NCBI GenBank assembly: GCA_029976075.1
Contig: JARKNW010000004.1
Span: forward strand, 1 to 56,483
DNA length: 56,483 nucleotides
Source: Pleomorphomonas sp.
Lineage (GTDB): Bacteria; Pseudomonadota; Alphaproteobacteria; Rhizobiales; Pleomorphomonadaceae
Direction of reading: 5' to 3'
Position numbers and translations under genes: made by a program. Shown in pieces: positions 25,252-34,772 of this stretch (its first letter is position 1; every line of letters begins with the position of its first letter). The notes beneath the pieces were generated by a model. It searched no databases. It was not told the origin of the DNA and was given only the letters and a program-made list of their open reading frames with translations.

Positions 25252-26840
25252 GGCGCCTCCTCGATCGGCAGCGACAAGGTGATGCGCGTGCCGTGGCCGT
25301 TGCGGATCGGGCTTTCCGCCGTGGCCGTGCCGCCATGCAATGCCAGGATGCCCTGCGTGATGGCAAGGCCGAGGCCGCTGCCGTCACCGCCATCGGCCAG
25401 ATTTCTGGCGCCGCGCACGAACTTGTCGAAGACGCGCGGCAGGATGTCCGGCGCGATGCCCGGCCCGTCGTCCTCCACCGCAAGGCGCAGCCAGTCGCCG
25501 TCCGCCTCGGCGCTGAGGGTGACCTGCACCTTGGGGCCGCCGTGGCGGGCCGCGTTGGCCACCACGTTGGAAAGCGCCTGCTCGATCAGGCTGGCGTCGG
25601 CCTTCACCATGGGCAGGCCCGGCGGCACCGAGAGCGTCAGCCGCCCCGACATGCCGCGCCGCCGCGACTGATCGGCCAGCCGGTCGGCGATCTCGCCGAT
25701 ATCCACCCAGTCGCGTCGGATATCGAGGGCGCCGGCTTCGAGCCGCGTCATGGACAGAAGGTTGCGCACCATGCCGTCGAGCCGCTCGCCCTCCTCGCGG
25801 ATGGAGGAGAGAAGGTCGGCGCGCTGCTCGGGTCGGAGGCGGTCGCCGAAGTCGATCAGGCTGGTGGAGGCACCGAGAATGGAGGCGAGCGGCGTGCGGA
25901 AGTCGTGGCTGATCGAGGCGAGCAGCGTGTTACGCACACGCTCGGTCTCCGCTTCGCCACGCGCCCGGTCGGCCTCCTGGGCCAGATAGGCGCGGTCGAT
26001 GGCCGAAGCGGCCTGTTCGGCAAGGGCGTGCAGCAGCGACAGCTCGTCTTCCGCAAGCGTGCCGCCGGGGCCGACCTCGACGCCGAGCACACCCACCGGC
26101 CGCCGACCCACAGTGAGCGGCAGGAACATGAACGGGCACTCGCCGAGGAACGGACTGCCGGCACCGGCCACTTCCTTGCAACCGAAGGCCCAGTCGGCGG
26201 CCGACCGGGCGTTTTCGTCGAGCGTCGTGCCCTCGGGCGTGACGGCGGACAGCGACAGCCGTTCGTCATCGCCGATCAACACCACGGCCGGTTTGCCGGT
26301 GAGGGCGCGGACCTCAGAGGCCACGGCCTGGGCCACCTCGGCGCGGCCGGCGGAATAGGACAGGCGTCGCGTGAAGGCATAGAGCCGCTGAACCGCCCGC
26401 TCGCGCGCCGTCGCCACCCTCGCCCGCTCGCGCGACTGGCCGGCCAGCGCCGCCGTGATCACCGCCACGATCAGGAAGGCGACCAGCGCCAGGAGTTCAC
26501 GCGGCTGAGACACCGTCAGCGTGTAGAGCGGCGTGATGAAGAAGAAATTGTAGCCGAGGAAGGCGGCCACCGCCCCCAACACCGCCGGCCAGATGCCATA
26601 GCGGATGGCAGGGAACAGTACCGAGAGCAGGAGTACCAGCGCGATGTCCGTGAGGTCGAACCAGCGCTGCACGGTGTCGGCCAGGATCAAGCCGACGGAA
26701 ACGCTGACCAGCGCTTCGACATAGCCGACGAACGGCCCCGGCCGTAGCCACTCGGCGCGCGTCGCCAGATTGAGGTCGACGGCTGGCGGATTGGCGCTCC
26801 CCATCGCCGGGGGCACGAAGCGTGGTGGTGTCTCAGCCAT
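25248..26840 (-). CDS. KdpD-like sensor kinase lacking the N-terminal KdpD/USP domains
   Basis: A 530-residue kinase that corresponds to the C-terminal half of KdpD. It has a short cytoplasmic leader, the four-segment DUF4118 membrane region (about 40-135), a GAF-like domain (about 155-290), HisKA with His312 in SISHDFRTPLASILGA, and an ATPase domain ending in GDGSGLGLAITQGIL. Full-length KdpD is about 890 residues; the cytoplasmic KdpD sensor and universal-stress domains are absent and are not encoded upstream. Sensing therefore must differ from the E. coli protein. It forms a two-gene operon with the regulator and is divergent from the arn operon. Confidence 0.88.
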   Translation of the reverse strand: MAETPPRFVPPAMGSANPPAVDLNLATRAEWLRPGPFVGYVEALVSVSVGLILADTVQRWFDLTDIALVLLLSVLFPAIRYGIWPAVLGAVAAFLGYNFFFITPLYTLTVSQPRELLALVAFLIVAVITAALAGQSRERARVATARERAVQRLYAFTRRLSYSAGRAEVAQAVASEVRALTGKPAVVLIGDDERLSLSAVTPEGTTLDENARSAADWAFGCKEVAGAGSPFLGECPFMFLPLTVGRRPVGVLGVEVGPGGTLAEDELSLLHALAEQAASAIDRAYLAQEADRARGEAETERVRNTLLASISHDFRTPLASILGASTSLIDFGDRLRPEQRADLLSSIREEGERLDGMVRNLLSMTRLEAGALDIRRDWVDIGEIADRLADQSRRRGMSGRLTLSVPPGLPMVKADASLIEQALSNVVANAARHGGPKVQVTLSAEADGDWLRLAVEDDGPGIAPDILPRVFDKFVRGARNLADGGDGSGLGLAITQGILALHGGTATAESPIRNGHGTRITLSLPIEEAP

Positions 26841-27015
26841 GGGTGTGTCTGACTGCCTCCGAAGTCAGATACAAGTCGTAGCTGGAAATCGCGGCTTCAT
26901 CAACGAACGACGCCGATCATGTTTACTGGCCCAAACCTGCACCAGACCTCCACGAAATCTGGAAACAACAAGGCGTAAAGCAGGCCGGAACAAGACTTTC
27001 CCGCCGTGCAGCCGA

Positions 27016-27035
27016 ACTTCAGTTCGACTTCAGTT
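27016..27035 (+). promoter_or_regulatory. PmrA-box-like direct repeat upstream of arnB
   Basis: ACTTCAGTT-CG-ACTTCAGTT is two identical 9-base repeats with an 11-base period, equivalent to CTTCAG-N5-CTTCAG. It lies 79 bases before the arnB start and about eight bases before an ACATATGG sequence that could serve as a -10. The spacing is that of OmpR-family activator sites such as the PmrA box of enteric arn operons. The binder could be the PmrA-like protein (12015-12677) or the adjacent KdpE-like protein. Confidence 0.6.
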
Positions 27036-27113
27036 TGCCGACATATGGCTCGACGCAGAAACACGTCGGGGGCGTGCTCCGGCCCCGGCAAAGCAAGGTG
27101 CACTCAGTTCTTC

Positions 27114-28253
27114 ATGGCCGACTTTCTACCTTTTTCCCGCCCCTCCATGGGCGGGGACGAAATCGCCGCAGTGGCCGAGGTGCTGCGCTCCGGCTGGATC
27201 ACCACCGGCCCCAAGGCTGCCGAACTGGAGGCCAACTTCGCGGCACTGACCGGCGCCCGTCACGCCGTAGCCGTCAGTTCGGCCACCGGCGGCATGCACG
27301 TGACGCTGCTGGCATTGGGGATCGGTCCCGGTGACGAGGTGATCACCCCGTCGCTCACCTGGGTTTCCACGCTCAACATGATCGAGCTTCTGGGCGCCAC
27401 GCCGGTGATGATCGATGTCGACCGCGATACGCTGATGGTAACGGCCGAGGCCATCGAGGCGGCGATCACGCCGCGCACCAAGGCCATCATCCCCGTGCAT
27501 TATGCCGGCGCGGCGCTCGATCTCGATCCGATCCGCGCCGTCGCCCGCCGTCATGGCATCGCGCTCGTCGAGGACTCGGCGCATGCGAGCGGCACCACCT
27601 ACAAGGGCCGGCACGTCGGCAACGTGGGAACGGCGATCTTCTCCTTCCACGCCATCAAGAACATGACCTGCGCCGAAGGCGGCATGATCGTCACCGACGA
27701 CGCCGAGCTCGCCGATCGCATCCGCAGCCTGAAGTTCCACGGCCTCGGTGTCGATGCCTTCGACCGGCTGACGTTGGGCCGCGCGCCGCAGGCGGAGGTG
27801 ATCCGGCCGGGCTTCAAGTACAATCTGCCCGATATCAGCGCCGCCATCGCGCTGGTGCAGCTCAAGGCGCTCGCCGCCCACAATGCCCGCCGCGCAGAGC
27901 TGGCCGCCCGCTACTTCTCCCTGTGGGACGACCTGCCGCTTCAACCGCTCGCCCAGGCCGAATGGCCGCACCAGCACGCCTGGCATCTGTTCATCGTCCG
28001 CGTCGACGAGGCGCACTCAGGTATCGATCGCGACGGACTGATGGCGGCGCTGAAAGAGCGCGGCATCGGCACCGGCCTGCATTTCCGCGCCGCCCACACC
28101 CAGAAATTCTATCGAGAGCGCTATCCGGCGCTGCGACTGCCCAACACCGAGTGGAACTCCGCGCGCATCTGCTCCCTGCCGCTGTTCCCCGACATGCACG
28201 ATGCCGATGTCGACCGGGTGGTCTCCGCGCTCAAGGAGATCGTCAAAGCATGA
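27114..28253 (+). CDS. arnB: UDP-4-amino-4-deoxy-L-arabinose aminotransferase (ArnB)
   Basis: A PLP enzyme of the DegT/DnrJ/EryC1 family. It transfers an amino group from glutamate to UDP-4-keto-pentose in the cytoplasm, the second step in making L-Ara4N for lipid A. The 379-residue length matches enteric ArnB. The PLP Lys182 is in [13 protein letters not shown], and the N-terminal [14 protein letters not shown] is typical of ArnB. The ATG at 27114 is chosen because upstream codons add a leader absent in the family. It is the first gene of arnBCADTEF and overlaps arnC by four bases. Confidence 0.93.
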   Translation: MADFLPFSRPSMGGDEIAAVAEVLRSGWITTGPKAAELEANFAALTGARHAVAVSSATGGMHVTLLALGIGPGDEVITPSLTWVSTLNMIELLGATPVMIDVDRDTLMVTAEAIEAAITPRTKAIIPVHYAGAALDLDPIRAVARRHGIALVEDSAHASGTTYKGRHVGNVGTAIFSFHAIKNMTCAEGGMIVTDDAELADRIRSLKFHGLGVDAFDRLTLGRAPQAEVIRPGFKYNLPDISAAIALVQLKALAAHNARRAELAARYFSLWDDLPLQPLAQAEWPHQHAWHLFIVRVDEAHSGIDRDGLMAALKERGIGTGLHFRAAHTQKFYRERYPALRLPNTEWNSARICSLPLFPDMHDADVDRVVSALKEIVKA

Positions 28254-29236
28254 ACCGCCTGGACATGCCGCCCATCACCAAGGTGTCGGTGGTCATCCCC
28301 GTCTACAACGAGGAAGAAAGCCTTCCCGAGCTGATTGCTCGCACCACTGCCGCCTGCGACCGGCTGACTTGCGATTACGAGATCCTGCTCGTCGACGACG
28401 GCAGCAGCGACCGCTCCGCCACCCTGATGATCGAGGCGGCCGAGGCGCCGGGCAGCCGGGTGGTCGCCGTCATCCTCAACCGCAATTACGGGCAGCATTC
28501 GGCGATCATGGCCGGCTTCGGCAATGTGTCGGGCGATCTCATCGTCACGCTCGACGCCGACCTGCAGAACCCGCCGGAGGAGATCCCTCATCTGGTGGAG
28601 GTAGCCGCCAACCACGACGTGGTCGGCACCATCCGCGCCAATCGCCGCGACAGCCTGTTCCGCAAGACCGCTTCGCGGATGATCAACCTCTTGATCAAGC
28701 GGACCACCGGCAAGGCGATGAGCGATTACGGCTGCATGCTGCGCGCCTACCGCCGTCCCATCGTCGAAGCCATGCTGAACTGCCACGAGCGCAGCACCTT
28801 CATCCCCATTCTCGCCAACACCTTCGCCCGCCGTGCCACCGAGGTAGAGGTGCACCACGCCGAGCGCGAGCATGGGGAATCCAAGTACAGCTTCATGAAG
28901 CTGATCAACCTGATGTACGACTTGGTGACCTGCCTCACCACCACCCCGCTGCGCCTGCTCAGCGTGGTCGGCTCGGTGATCGCGCTCGGTGGCTTCTCGC
29001 TCACCGTTCTTCTTCTGGCGCTGCGCCTGTTCTTCGGCCCCATCTGGGCGGCCGGAGGCGTCTTCACGCTGTTCGCCATCCTGTTCTTCTTCATCGGCGC
29101 CCAGTTCGTCGCCATGGGTCTGCTCGGTGAATACATCGGCCGCATCTACAACGACGTTCGCGCCAGGCCGCGTTACTTCATCCATACCATCGTCGGTCAA
29201 GACTCGCGTTTTGCTGCACAAGGCAACAAAGAATGA
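28250..29236 (+). CDS. arnC: Undecaprenyl-phosphate 4-deoxy-4-formamido-L-arabinose transferase (ArnC)
   Basis: Transfers L-Ara4-formyl-N from UDP to undecaprenyl phosphate at the inner membrane. The 328-residue protein has a GT2 domain beginning [16 protein letters not shown], with LVDDGSSD and the metal-binding [11 protein letters not shown]. Two C-terminal membrane segments (about 235-257 and 270-292) end in [18 protein letters not shown]. Length and topology match enteric ArnC. Overlaps arnB and arnA by four bases each. Confidence 0.93.
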   Translation: MNRLDMPPITKVSVVIPVYNEEESLPELIARTTAACDRLTCDYEILLVDDGSSDRSATLMIEAAEAPGSRVVAVILNRNYGQHSAIMAGFGNVSGDLIVTLDADLQNPPEEIPHLVEVAANHDVVGTIRANRRDSLFRKTASRMINLLIKRTTGKAMSDYGCMLRAYRRPIVEAMLNCHERSTFIPILANTFARRATEVEVHHAEREHGESKYSFMKLINLMYDLVTCLTTTPLRLLSVVGSVIALGGFSLTVLLLALRLFFGPIWAAGGVFTLFAILFFFIGAQFVAMGLLGEYIGRIYNDVRARPRYFIHTIVGQDSRFAAQGNKE

Positions 29237-31281
29237 AAGCTGTCGTATTTGCCTATCATGATCTCGGCTGTATCGGTCTGAAGGCCCTGGTCGAGGCCGG
29301 CTATTCCATCGCGGCGGTGTTCACCCACGCCGACAACCCCAATGAGAACCAGTTCTTTGGCTCGGTGGCCCGCACCGCCGCCGAACTCGGTATTCCGGTT
29401 TACGCACCTGAGGACGCCAACCATCCGCTGTGGGTGGAGCGCATCAGGGCCATGGCACCCGACGTCATCTTCTCCTTCTACTATCGCCATCTCCTGAAGG
29501 GCGGTCTCCTGGCGTTGCCGCCGAAGGGCGCCTTCAACCTGCATGGGTCGCTGTTGCCGCGCTATCGCGGCCGGGCACCGCTCAACTGGGTGCTGGTCAA
29601 CGGCGAGAAGGAAACCGGCGTCACGCTGCACCGCATGGTGGCGAAAGCCGATGCCGGTGCCATCCTCGCCCAGAAGCGGGTAGCAATCGACGACAGCGAC
29701 ACCGCGCTCACCCTGCACCACAAGCTCAAGGCTGCGACCAAGAACCTGCTCACCGAGGTGCTGCCGAGAATCGCCGCGGGCACCGCCGAGGAGACCGAGC
29801 AGGACCACGCCAAGGCCACCACCGTCGGCCGCCGTACGCCCGAGGACGGTCGCATCGACTGGCAGAAACCTGCTCGCAGCCTCTACAACCTCGTCCGTGC
29901 CGTGACCCAGCCCTGGCCAGGTGCCTTCAGCTACGCCGGTACCACCAAGTTCATCGTCTGGCAGGCGAAAGTACGCGACGATATCGCCCCGGCGCGTCCC
30001 GGCACCGTGCTCAGCACCGCGCCCTTCGTGGTCGCCTGCGGCAGCGGCGCGCTGGAGATCACAGCCGGCCAGGGTGAGGAAGGCATCTACCTTCAGGGCG
30101 CGCAGCTTGCCGAGAGCCTGGGCCTTGTCAGCGGTGCGCTTCTCAACTCCACCCCCGTGGTCACCGCCAAGCGGCGGACCCGCGTGCTGATCCTCGGCGT
30201 CAACGGCTTCATCGGCAACCACCTCACCGAGCGGCTACTCAACGAGGATGGCTACGAGGTCTATGGCCTCGACATCGGTTCGGACGCCATCTCCCGCTTC
30301 ATCGGCAACCCGCGCTTCCACTTCGTCGAGGGCGATATCTCCATCCACAGCGAATGGATCGAGTATCACATCAAGAAGTGCGACGTGATCCTGCCGCTGG
30401 TGGCCATCGCCACGCCCATCGAGTACACGCGCAATCCGCTGCGCGTCTTCGAGCTGGACTTCGAGGAAAACCTCAAGATCGTCCGCTACTGCGTCAAATA
30501 CGGCAAGCGGATCATCTTCCCGTCGACCTCCGAGGTCTACGGCATGTGCACCGATGCCAACTTCGACGAGGACAAGTCGGATCTGGTGGTCGGGCCGATC
30601 AACAAGCAGCGCTGGATCTACTCGGTCTCCAAGCAACTGCTCGACCGCATCATCTGGGCCTACGGCCAAAAGGAAGGCCTGCGCTTCACGCTGTTCCGGC
30701 CGTTCAACTGGATGGGGCCGCGCCTCGACAACCTCAACGCCGCCCGCATCGGCTCGTCGCGCGCCATCACCCAGCTGATCCTCAACCTCGTCGAGGGCAC
30801 GCCGATCAAGCTGATCGACGGCGGCGCCCAGAAGCGCTGCTTCACCGACATCAAGGACGGCATCGAAGCGCTGTTCCGCATCATCGAGAACCGCGATGGC
30901 CTCTGCGACGGAGAGATCATCAACATCGGCAACCCGGACAACGAAGCGAGCATCCGGGAGCTCGCCGAGATGCTGCTCGCAAGCTTCGATAAGCACCCGC
31001 TTCGCGGCAACTTCCCACCGTTCGCCGGCTTCCGCGAGGTGGAAAGCGCCAGCTACTACGGCAAGGGCTACCAGGACGTGGAGCACCGCAAGCCGAGCAT
31101 CCGCAATGCCGAGCGGATCCTGAAGTGGCATCCGACCATCGACATGGTCCACACCATCGACGAGACGCTCGACTTCTTCCTGAAGACGGTGGATCACAAC
31201 GCGCCATCGCTTGAATCCGTCGAGCCAAAGGCGCCCTTTCACGTCGTCAGTTCAAAATCCTCACTCGTCTCCGCAAGATGA
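29233..31281 (+). CDS. arnA: Bifunctional UDP-Ara4N formyltransferase / UDP-glucuronate decarboxylase (ArnA)
   Basis: The C-terminal domain oxidatively decarboxylates UDP-glucuronate to the 4-keto-pentose. The N-terminal domain formylates UDP-L-Ara4N using 10-formyl-THF. The chain is 682 residues. The formyltransferase residues N102, H104 (FNLHGSLLP) and D140 fall at the same numbers as in E. coli ArnA. The dehydrogenase has GVNGFIG for NAD (from about 322), S433-E434, Y463/K467 (YSVSK) and R619. Catalytic sites of both halves are thus complete. It is about 20 residues longer than the enteric protein at the C-terminus. Four-base overlaps join it to arnC and arnD. Confidence 0.95.
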   Translation: MKAVVFAYHDLGCIGLKALVEAGYSIAAVFTHADNPNENQFFGSVARTAAELGIPVYAPEDANHPLWVERIRAMAPDVIFSFYYRHLLKGGLLALPPKGAFNLHGSLLPRYRGRAPLNWVLVNGEKETGVTLHRMVAKADAGAILAQKRVAIDDSDTALTLHHKLKAATKNLLTEVLPRIAAGTAEETEQDHAKATTVGRRTPEDGRIDWQKPARSLYNLVRAVTQPWPGAFSYAGTTKFIVWQAKVRDDIAPARPGTVLSTAPFVVACGSGALEITAGQGEEGIYLQGAQLAESLGLVSGALLNSTPVVTAKRRTRVLILGVNGFIGNHLTERLLNEDGYEVYGLDIGSDAISRFIGNPRFHFVEGDISIHSEWIEYHIKKCDVILPLVAIATPIEYTRNPLRVFELDFEENLKIVRYCVKYGKRIIFPSTSEVYGMCTDANFDEDKSDLVVGPINKQRWIYSVSKQLLDRIIWAYGQKEGLRFTLFRPFNWMGPRLDNLNAARIGSSRAITQLILNLVEGTPIKLIDGGAQKRCFTDIKDGIEALFRIIENRDGLCDGEIINIGNPDNEASIRELAEMLLASFDKHPLRGNFPPFAGFREVESASYYGKGYQDVEHRKPSIRNAERILKWHPTIDMVHTIDETLDFFLKTVDHNAPSLESVEPKAPFHVVSSKSSLVSAR

Positions 31282-32183
31282 AAAAGGTCGGCCTGCGCAT
31301 CGATGTCGATACCTTCAGGGGAACGCGCGATGGCGTTCCCCGCCTCATCGACCTGCTCGACTGGCACGAAGTGAAGGCGAGCTTCTTTTTCTCTGTCGGG
31401 CCGGACAACATGGGCCGCCATCTCTGGCGCCTGCTGCGCCCGGCCTTCCTCATGAAGATGCTGCGTTCCAAGGCCGCTTCGCTCTACGGCTGGGACATCC
31501 TGCTCGCCGGCACCGCCTGGCCCGGCCGCGCCATCGGCACGGCGCATGCGGAGGTGATCGCGGCATCGGCCAAGGCTGGTCACGAGATCGGCCTGCATGC
31601 CTGGGATCATTTCGCCTGGCAGACCTGGGCCGGCGTCTGGAACAAAGAGCGCATGGTTCGCGAGATCGGCAAAGGCCTCGACGTTCTTTCGACGATCGTC
31701 GGCCACCGGATCGACTGCTCGGCCGTCGCCGGTTGGCGAGCCGATCAGACCGCCATCGAGGCCAAGCAAGGCTTCGGCTTCCGCTACAACAGCGACTGTC
31801 GCGGCACCGCCCCCTTCCGCCCGCGCCTTGCCGACGGCTCGCTCGGCACTCCGCAGATTCCAACGACGCTGCCGACCTGGGATGAGGTGGTGGGGCGCAA
31901 GACCACCGCTGCCGATTTCAACGGCTTCATTCTGGACAAGCTGACGAAAGCTGAGGGGACACCTGTCTATGTCATCCACGCGGAAGTGGAGGGCATAGCC
32001 ATGGCCAATCAGCTCGATGAGCTGCTTGCCACGGCAAAGGACGCGGGCATTGTCTTTTGTCCTCTCGGCGATCTTCTGCCTGCGGACATCTCCATCCTGC
32101 CCGAGGGGCAGGTGGCGCGCGGAACCATTGCCGGCCGGGATGGCTGGCTAGGGATACAGAGCTCCGGGGAAAGGACAGTATGA
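31278..32183 (+). CDS. arnD: 4-deoxy-4-formamido-L-arabinose-phosphoundecaprenol deformylase (ArnD)
   Basis: Removes the formyl group from undecaprenyl-phosphate L-Ara4FN, making the step irreversible. The 301-residue NodB-type polysaccharide deacetylase opens with [16 protein letters not shown], carrying the metal and catalytic Asp, and has [14 protein letters not shown] with the metal-binding His residues, as in enteric ArnD (296 residues). Four-base overlaps connect it to arnA and arnT. Confidence 0.93.
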   Translation: MKKVGLRIDVDTFRGTRDGVPRLIDLLDWHEVKASFFFSVGPDNMGRHLWRLLRPAFLMKMLRSKAASLYGWDILLAGTAWPGRAIGTAHAEVIAASAKAGHEIGLHAWDHFAWQTWAGVWNKERMVREIGKGLDVLSTIVGHRIDCSAVAGWRADQTAIEAKQGFGFRYNSDCRGTAPFRPRLADGSLGTPQIPTTLPTWDEVVGRKTTAADFNGFILDKLTKAEGTPVYVIHAEVEGIAMANQLDELLATAKDAGIVFCPLGDLLPADISILPEGQVARGTIAGRDGWLGIQSSGERTV

Positions 32184-33832
32184 CCAAACGCTGGCAGCTC
32201 CTCCTGTGGTTCGCACTGATCCCGCTCACCTATGTCCTGCCGCTGCCAGGTCGCCGCCTCTGGCTGCCGGACGAGCTACGCTATGGCGAGATCAGCCGGG
32301 AGATGCTTTCCGGTGGCAGTTGGATCTCGCCGCATTTCCTGGGGCTGCGCTATTTCGAAAAGCCTGCCGGTGGCCTCTGGGCCAATGCCATGGGCATGGC
32401 GCTGTTTGGAGACAACAACTTCGGCGTTCGAGCGGGGGCAGTCCTCTCGACGCTGATCGCTGCCGGTCTCGTCTACTGGCTGAGCATGCGCCTCTGGAGC
32501 GACCGGCGGACCGCGCTGGTCGCCGTGGCGATCTACCTTTCGTCGTTCCTGGTCTATGCCGTGGGAACCTACGGTTCGGTCGACGCCGCCGTCACGCTGT
32601 GGCTGGTGGCCGCCATGGCCGCCTTCTGGGTGGCGACCGAGGCAAGGACGCGAAGAGGCCGGATCGGCGGCTATCTTCTGCTCGGCGCTGCCTGCGGCTT
32701 CGGTTTCATGACCAAGGGTTTCCTCGCCCTGGCGGTGCCGGTCGTGGGCGTGCTGCCTTTCGTTATCGTCGAGCGCCGCTGGCGTCAGCTCATCATTTAT
32801 GGTCCGCTTGCCATCCTGAGCGCGGCGCTGGTTTCGGCGCCGTGGGCAATTGCCATTTGGCGGGAAGAGCCGGATTTCTGGAGCTATTTCTTTTGGATCG
32901 AGCACATCCAGCGCTTCGCCGACAGCGCCAATGCGCAGCACAAGGCGCCCTTCTGGTACTACCTGCCCATGCTGGTGGCCGGAACCCTGCCCTGGCTGGC
33001 GCTTCTACCCTCCTCGCTCACCTTCGGCTGGACCGGTCGACGAGATGACCGTTCGCTCATCTACCTCCTGGGTTGGGTGGTGATGCCGTTCCTCTTCTTC
33101 TCCATCGCCAAGGGCAAGCTACCGACCTACATCCTGCCCTGCATGGCACCACTGGCCATGCTGATGGCGCGCCGCGCCACGACGATCGGCAACAGCAGGC
33201 TGTTCGTCGTCAATGGCTGGATCAATCTGGTGTTGGGAGCGGCACTTGCCCTGATGGTGCTCATCGTCCTTTCCCCTTGGGGCATAGGCTTCAGGTCCAT
33301 CTACGCGCCGGGCGAAGGCGGCAAGGTGGCGCTCGGCGTCCTGACCTTGCTCATCTGGGCAGGCATCGGCTGGCTATCGCTACGGGAACCCGGACGACGC
33401 TGGCACTGGGCCGCCCTCTGTCCGGTTGGCGTGGTTCTGGTGGTCGGCAGCGTGATCCCCCAGTCAGTCATCACCGGCAAGAACCCGCAGTGGTTCATCG
33501 GGCAGGTTTCCCCGGAGCTTCAGATGAGCCGTTACGTTCTGGCGAACGGTCCCGCCTGGGCGTCGGCCATCGCCTGGACGCTCAAGCGTGACGATGTTCT
33601 GATCTACGGCTGGCCCGGCGAAGTGGCGCATGGCCTCAGTTATCCTGACAGCGCCGGCCGCCTCGTCAAGAACAGCGATTTCGACAACTGGCTCGGTATG
33701 CATCGGCATGAGGGAAACGTATCGCTCGTGATACCGCTGGCAACACCGGACCAGCCCGTCGCAATGACGACGCCTCCCGACAGGATCATTCGTGAGGGAC
33801 GATTGGTGCTTCTCTGGTATAAGCAGCAATGA
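32180..33832 (+). CDS. arnT: Lipid A L-Ara4N transferase (ArnT)
   Basis: A multi-spanning inner-membrane GT83 enzyme that moves L-Ara4N from undecaprenyl phosphate onto lipid A phosphates on the periplasmic side, lowering negative charge and polymyxin binding. At 550 residues it has the same length as E. coli ArnT. The first periplasmic loop holds [14 protein letters not shown] with the acidic catalytic candidates, and [15 protein letters not shown] follows. About a dozen membrane segments precede a soluble C-terminal domain. A GGGGAAAGGA site precedes the ATG, which overlaps the arnD stop by four bases. Confidence 0.93.
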   Translation: MTKRWQLLLWFALIPLTYVLPLPGRRLWLPDELRYGEISREMLSGGSWISPHFLGLRYFEKPAGGLWANAMGMALFGDNNFGVRAGAVLSTLIAAGLVYWLSMRLWSDRRTALVAVAIYLSSFLVYAVGTYGSVDAAVTLWLVAAMAAFWVATEARTRRGRIGGYLLLGAACGFGFMTKGFLALAVPVVGVLPFVIVERRWRQLIIYGPLAILSAALVSAPWAIAIWREEPDFWSYFFWIEHIQRFADSANAQHKAPFWYYLPMLVAGTLPWLALLPSSLTFGWTGRRDDRSLIYLLGWVVMPFLFFSIAKGKLPTYILPCMAPLAMLMARRATTIGNSRLFVVNGWINLVLGAALALMVLIVLSPWGIGFRSIYAPGEGGKVALGVLTLLIWAGIGWLSLREPGRRWHWAALCPVGVVLVVGSVIPQSVITGKNPQWFIGQVSPELQMSRYVLANGPAWASAIAWTLKRDDVLIYGWPGEVAHGLSYPDSAGRLVKNSDFDNWLGMHRHEGNVSLVIPLATPDQPVAMTTPPDRIIREGRLVLLWYKQQ

Positions 33833-34161
33833 TCGACATTCTCACCGTCAACATCCTGACCTGTGCCGGCCAGCTGGCGCAGAAACAGGCGGCCAGCGGC
33901 GAACCTAAGCGGGGATCACACCGGCGTCACGCGGTGATCTGGCTCGGCATCAGTCTCCTCTGCCTGGGCTCGGCCATGCTGCTCTGGCTGTCCGTGCTGC
34001 AACGTGTGCCGGTCGGCATCGCGTACCCCATGCTGAGCCTCAACTTCATCCTGGTGACGCTGGCCGCCCGCTGGCTATGGCGCGAAACGATCACCATGCG
34101 GCAGTGGCTCGGCATCGTGCTGATCGTGCTAGGCGTCATCTTCGTGGGACGCGGCGCATGA
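33829..34161 (+). CDS. arnE: L-Ara4N-phosphoundecaprenol flippase subunit ArnE
   Basis: A 110-residue protein of the small multidrug resistance fold with four membrane segments. It pairs with ArnF to flip undecaprenyl-phosphate L-Ara4N to the periplasmic face. The segment PVGIAYPMLSLNFILVTLAA is typical of ArnE. It lies in the canonical place after arnT and overlaps arnT and arnF by four bases each. Confidence 0.9.
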   Translation: MIDILTVNILTCAGQLAQKQAASGEPKRGSHRRHAVIWLGISLLCLGSAMLLWLSVLQRVPVGIAYPMLSLNFILVTLAARWLWRETITMRQWLGIVLIVLGVIFVGRGA

Positions 34162-34556
34162 CCGACATCATTCCCAAGGGTTTCGCCCCGGCCCTCCTCA
34201 GCGTGCTGCTCGCCAGTAGCGCCCAGCTCCTGATGAAATGGGGCATCGCCGCCCTGCCGCCGATGACCGCCCCCCTGACCTTCGTGCCGGCCCTCTGGCA
34301 CGTCTGGCCGGCCACGCTCGCCGTCGCCACCGGCCTCTTCTTCTACGTCGCGTCCATGCTGAGCTGGTATTTCGCCCTGAAATCCTTGCCGCTCAGCATC
34401 GCCTATCCGCTGATCAGCCTCAGCTACGTCATCGTCTGGCTCGCCGCCATCGCCCTCCCCGTATTTCCTGACACCTTCAGCTTCGGCAAGGCCGGCGCCA
34501 TGGCAATGATCCTAGCGGGGATCTATCTGGTGTGCGGGAAGCCCCGGAGACAATGA
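34158..34556 (+). CDS. arnF: L-Ara4N-phosphoundecaprenol flippase subunit ArnF
   Basis: A 132-residue four-segment SMR-like membrane protein, partner of ArnE. It carries SLPLSIAYPLISLSYVIVWL, the counterpart of the ArnE segment. The ATG at 34158 overlaps the arnE stop by four bases; upstream codons in this frame would add an Arg/His-rich leader and are rejected. It is the last gene of the operon. A small GC hairpin follows (34589-34601) but there is no T tract, so termination is unclear. Confidence 0.9.
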   Translation: MTDIIPKGFAPALLSVLLASSAQLLMKWGIAALPPMTAPLTFVPALWHVWPATLAVATGLFFYVASMLSWYFALKSLPLSIAYPLISLSYVIVWLAAIALPVFPDTFSFGKAGAMAMILAGIYLVCGKPRRQ

Positions 34557-34658
34557 CAGGCGGGATTTTCTTGCCGCGTTCTTAGTAGCCGTCCGACGGC
34601 GTTCGACAGCTACAAACCGTCTACGCGCTCGCCTAACTCATAGCCAGCTGGAATGTCT

Positions 34659-34701
34659 ACTGTATAAAGAAAACATAAAGATAATAAACCCAAACATAAA
34701 G
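34659..34701 (-). promoter_or_regulatory. Phased TTTAT repeats upstream of kup
   Basis: In an AT-rich stretch, the complementary strand carries four TTTAT units spaced 12, 9 and 11 bases apart. Seen on the plus strand, AAACATAAAG occurs twice with a 21-base period (34671-34680 and 34692-34701). Helically phased T-rich direct repeats resemble known KdpE-binding DNA in E. coli. The site ends 71 bases before kup. Binding by the KdpE-like protein in this window is a hypothesis. Confidence 0.35.
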
Positions 34702-34772
34702 CCGATTTTATTTGCGTCCAGTTCGACGAATAAATACCTGCAAGGCAAGGACGGTACGGAGTTAGCCTTGCC

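Noticed and set aside
25293..26747. Plus-strand open frame of 484 codons opposite the KdpD-like gene
   Set aside because: Antisense shadow; Gly/Arg/Asp/His-rich product without motifs.
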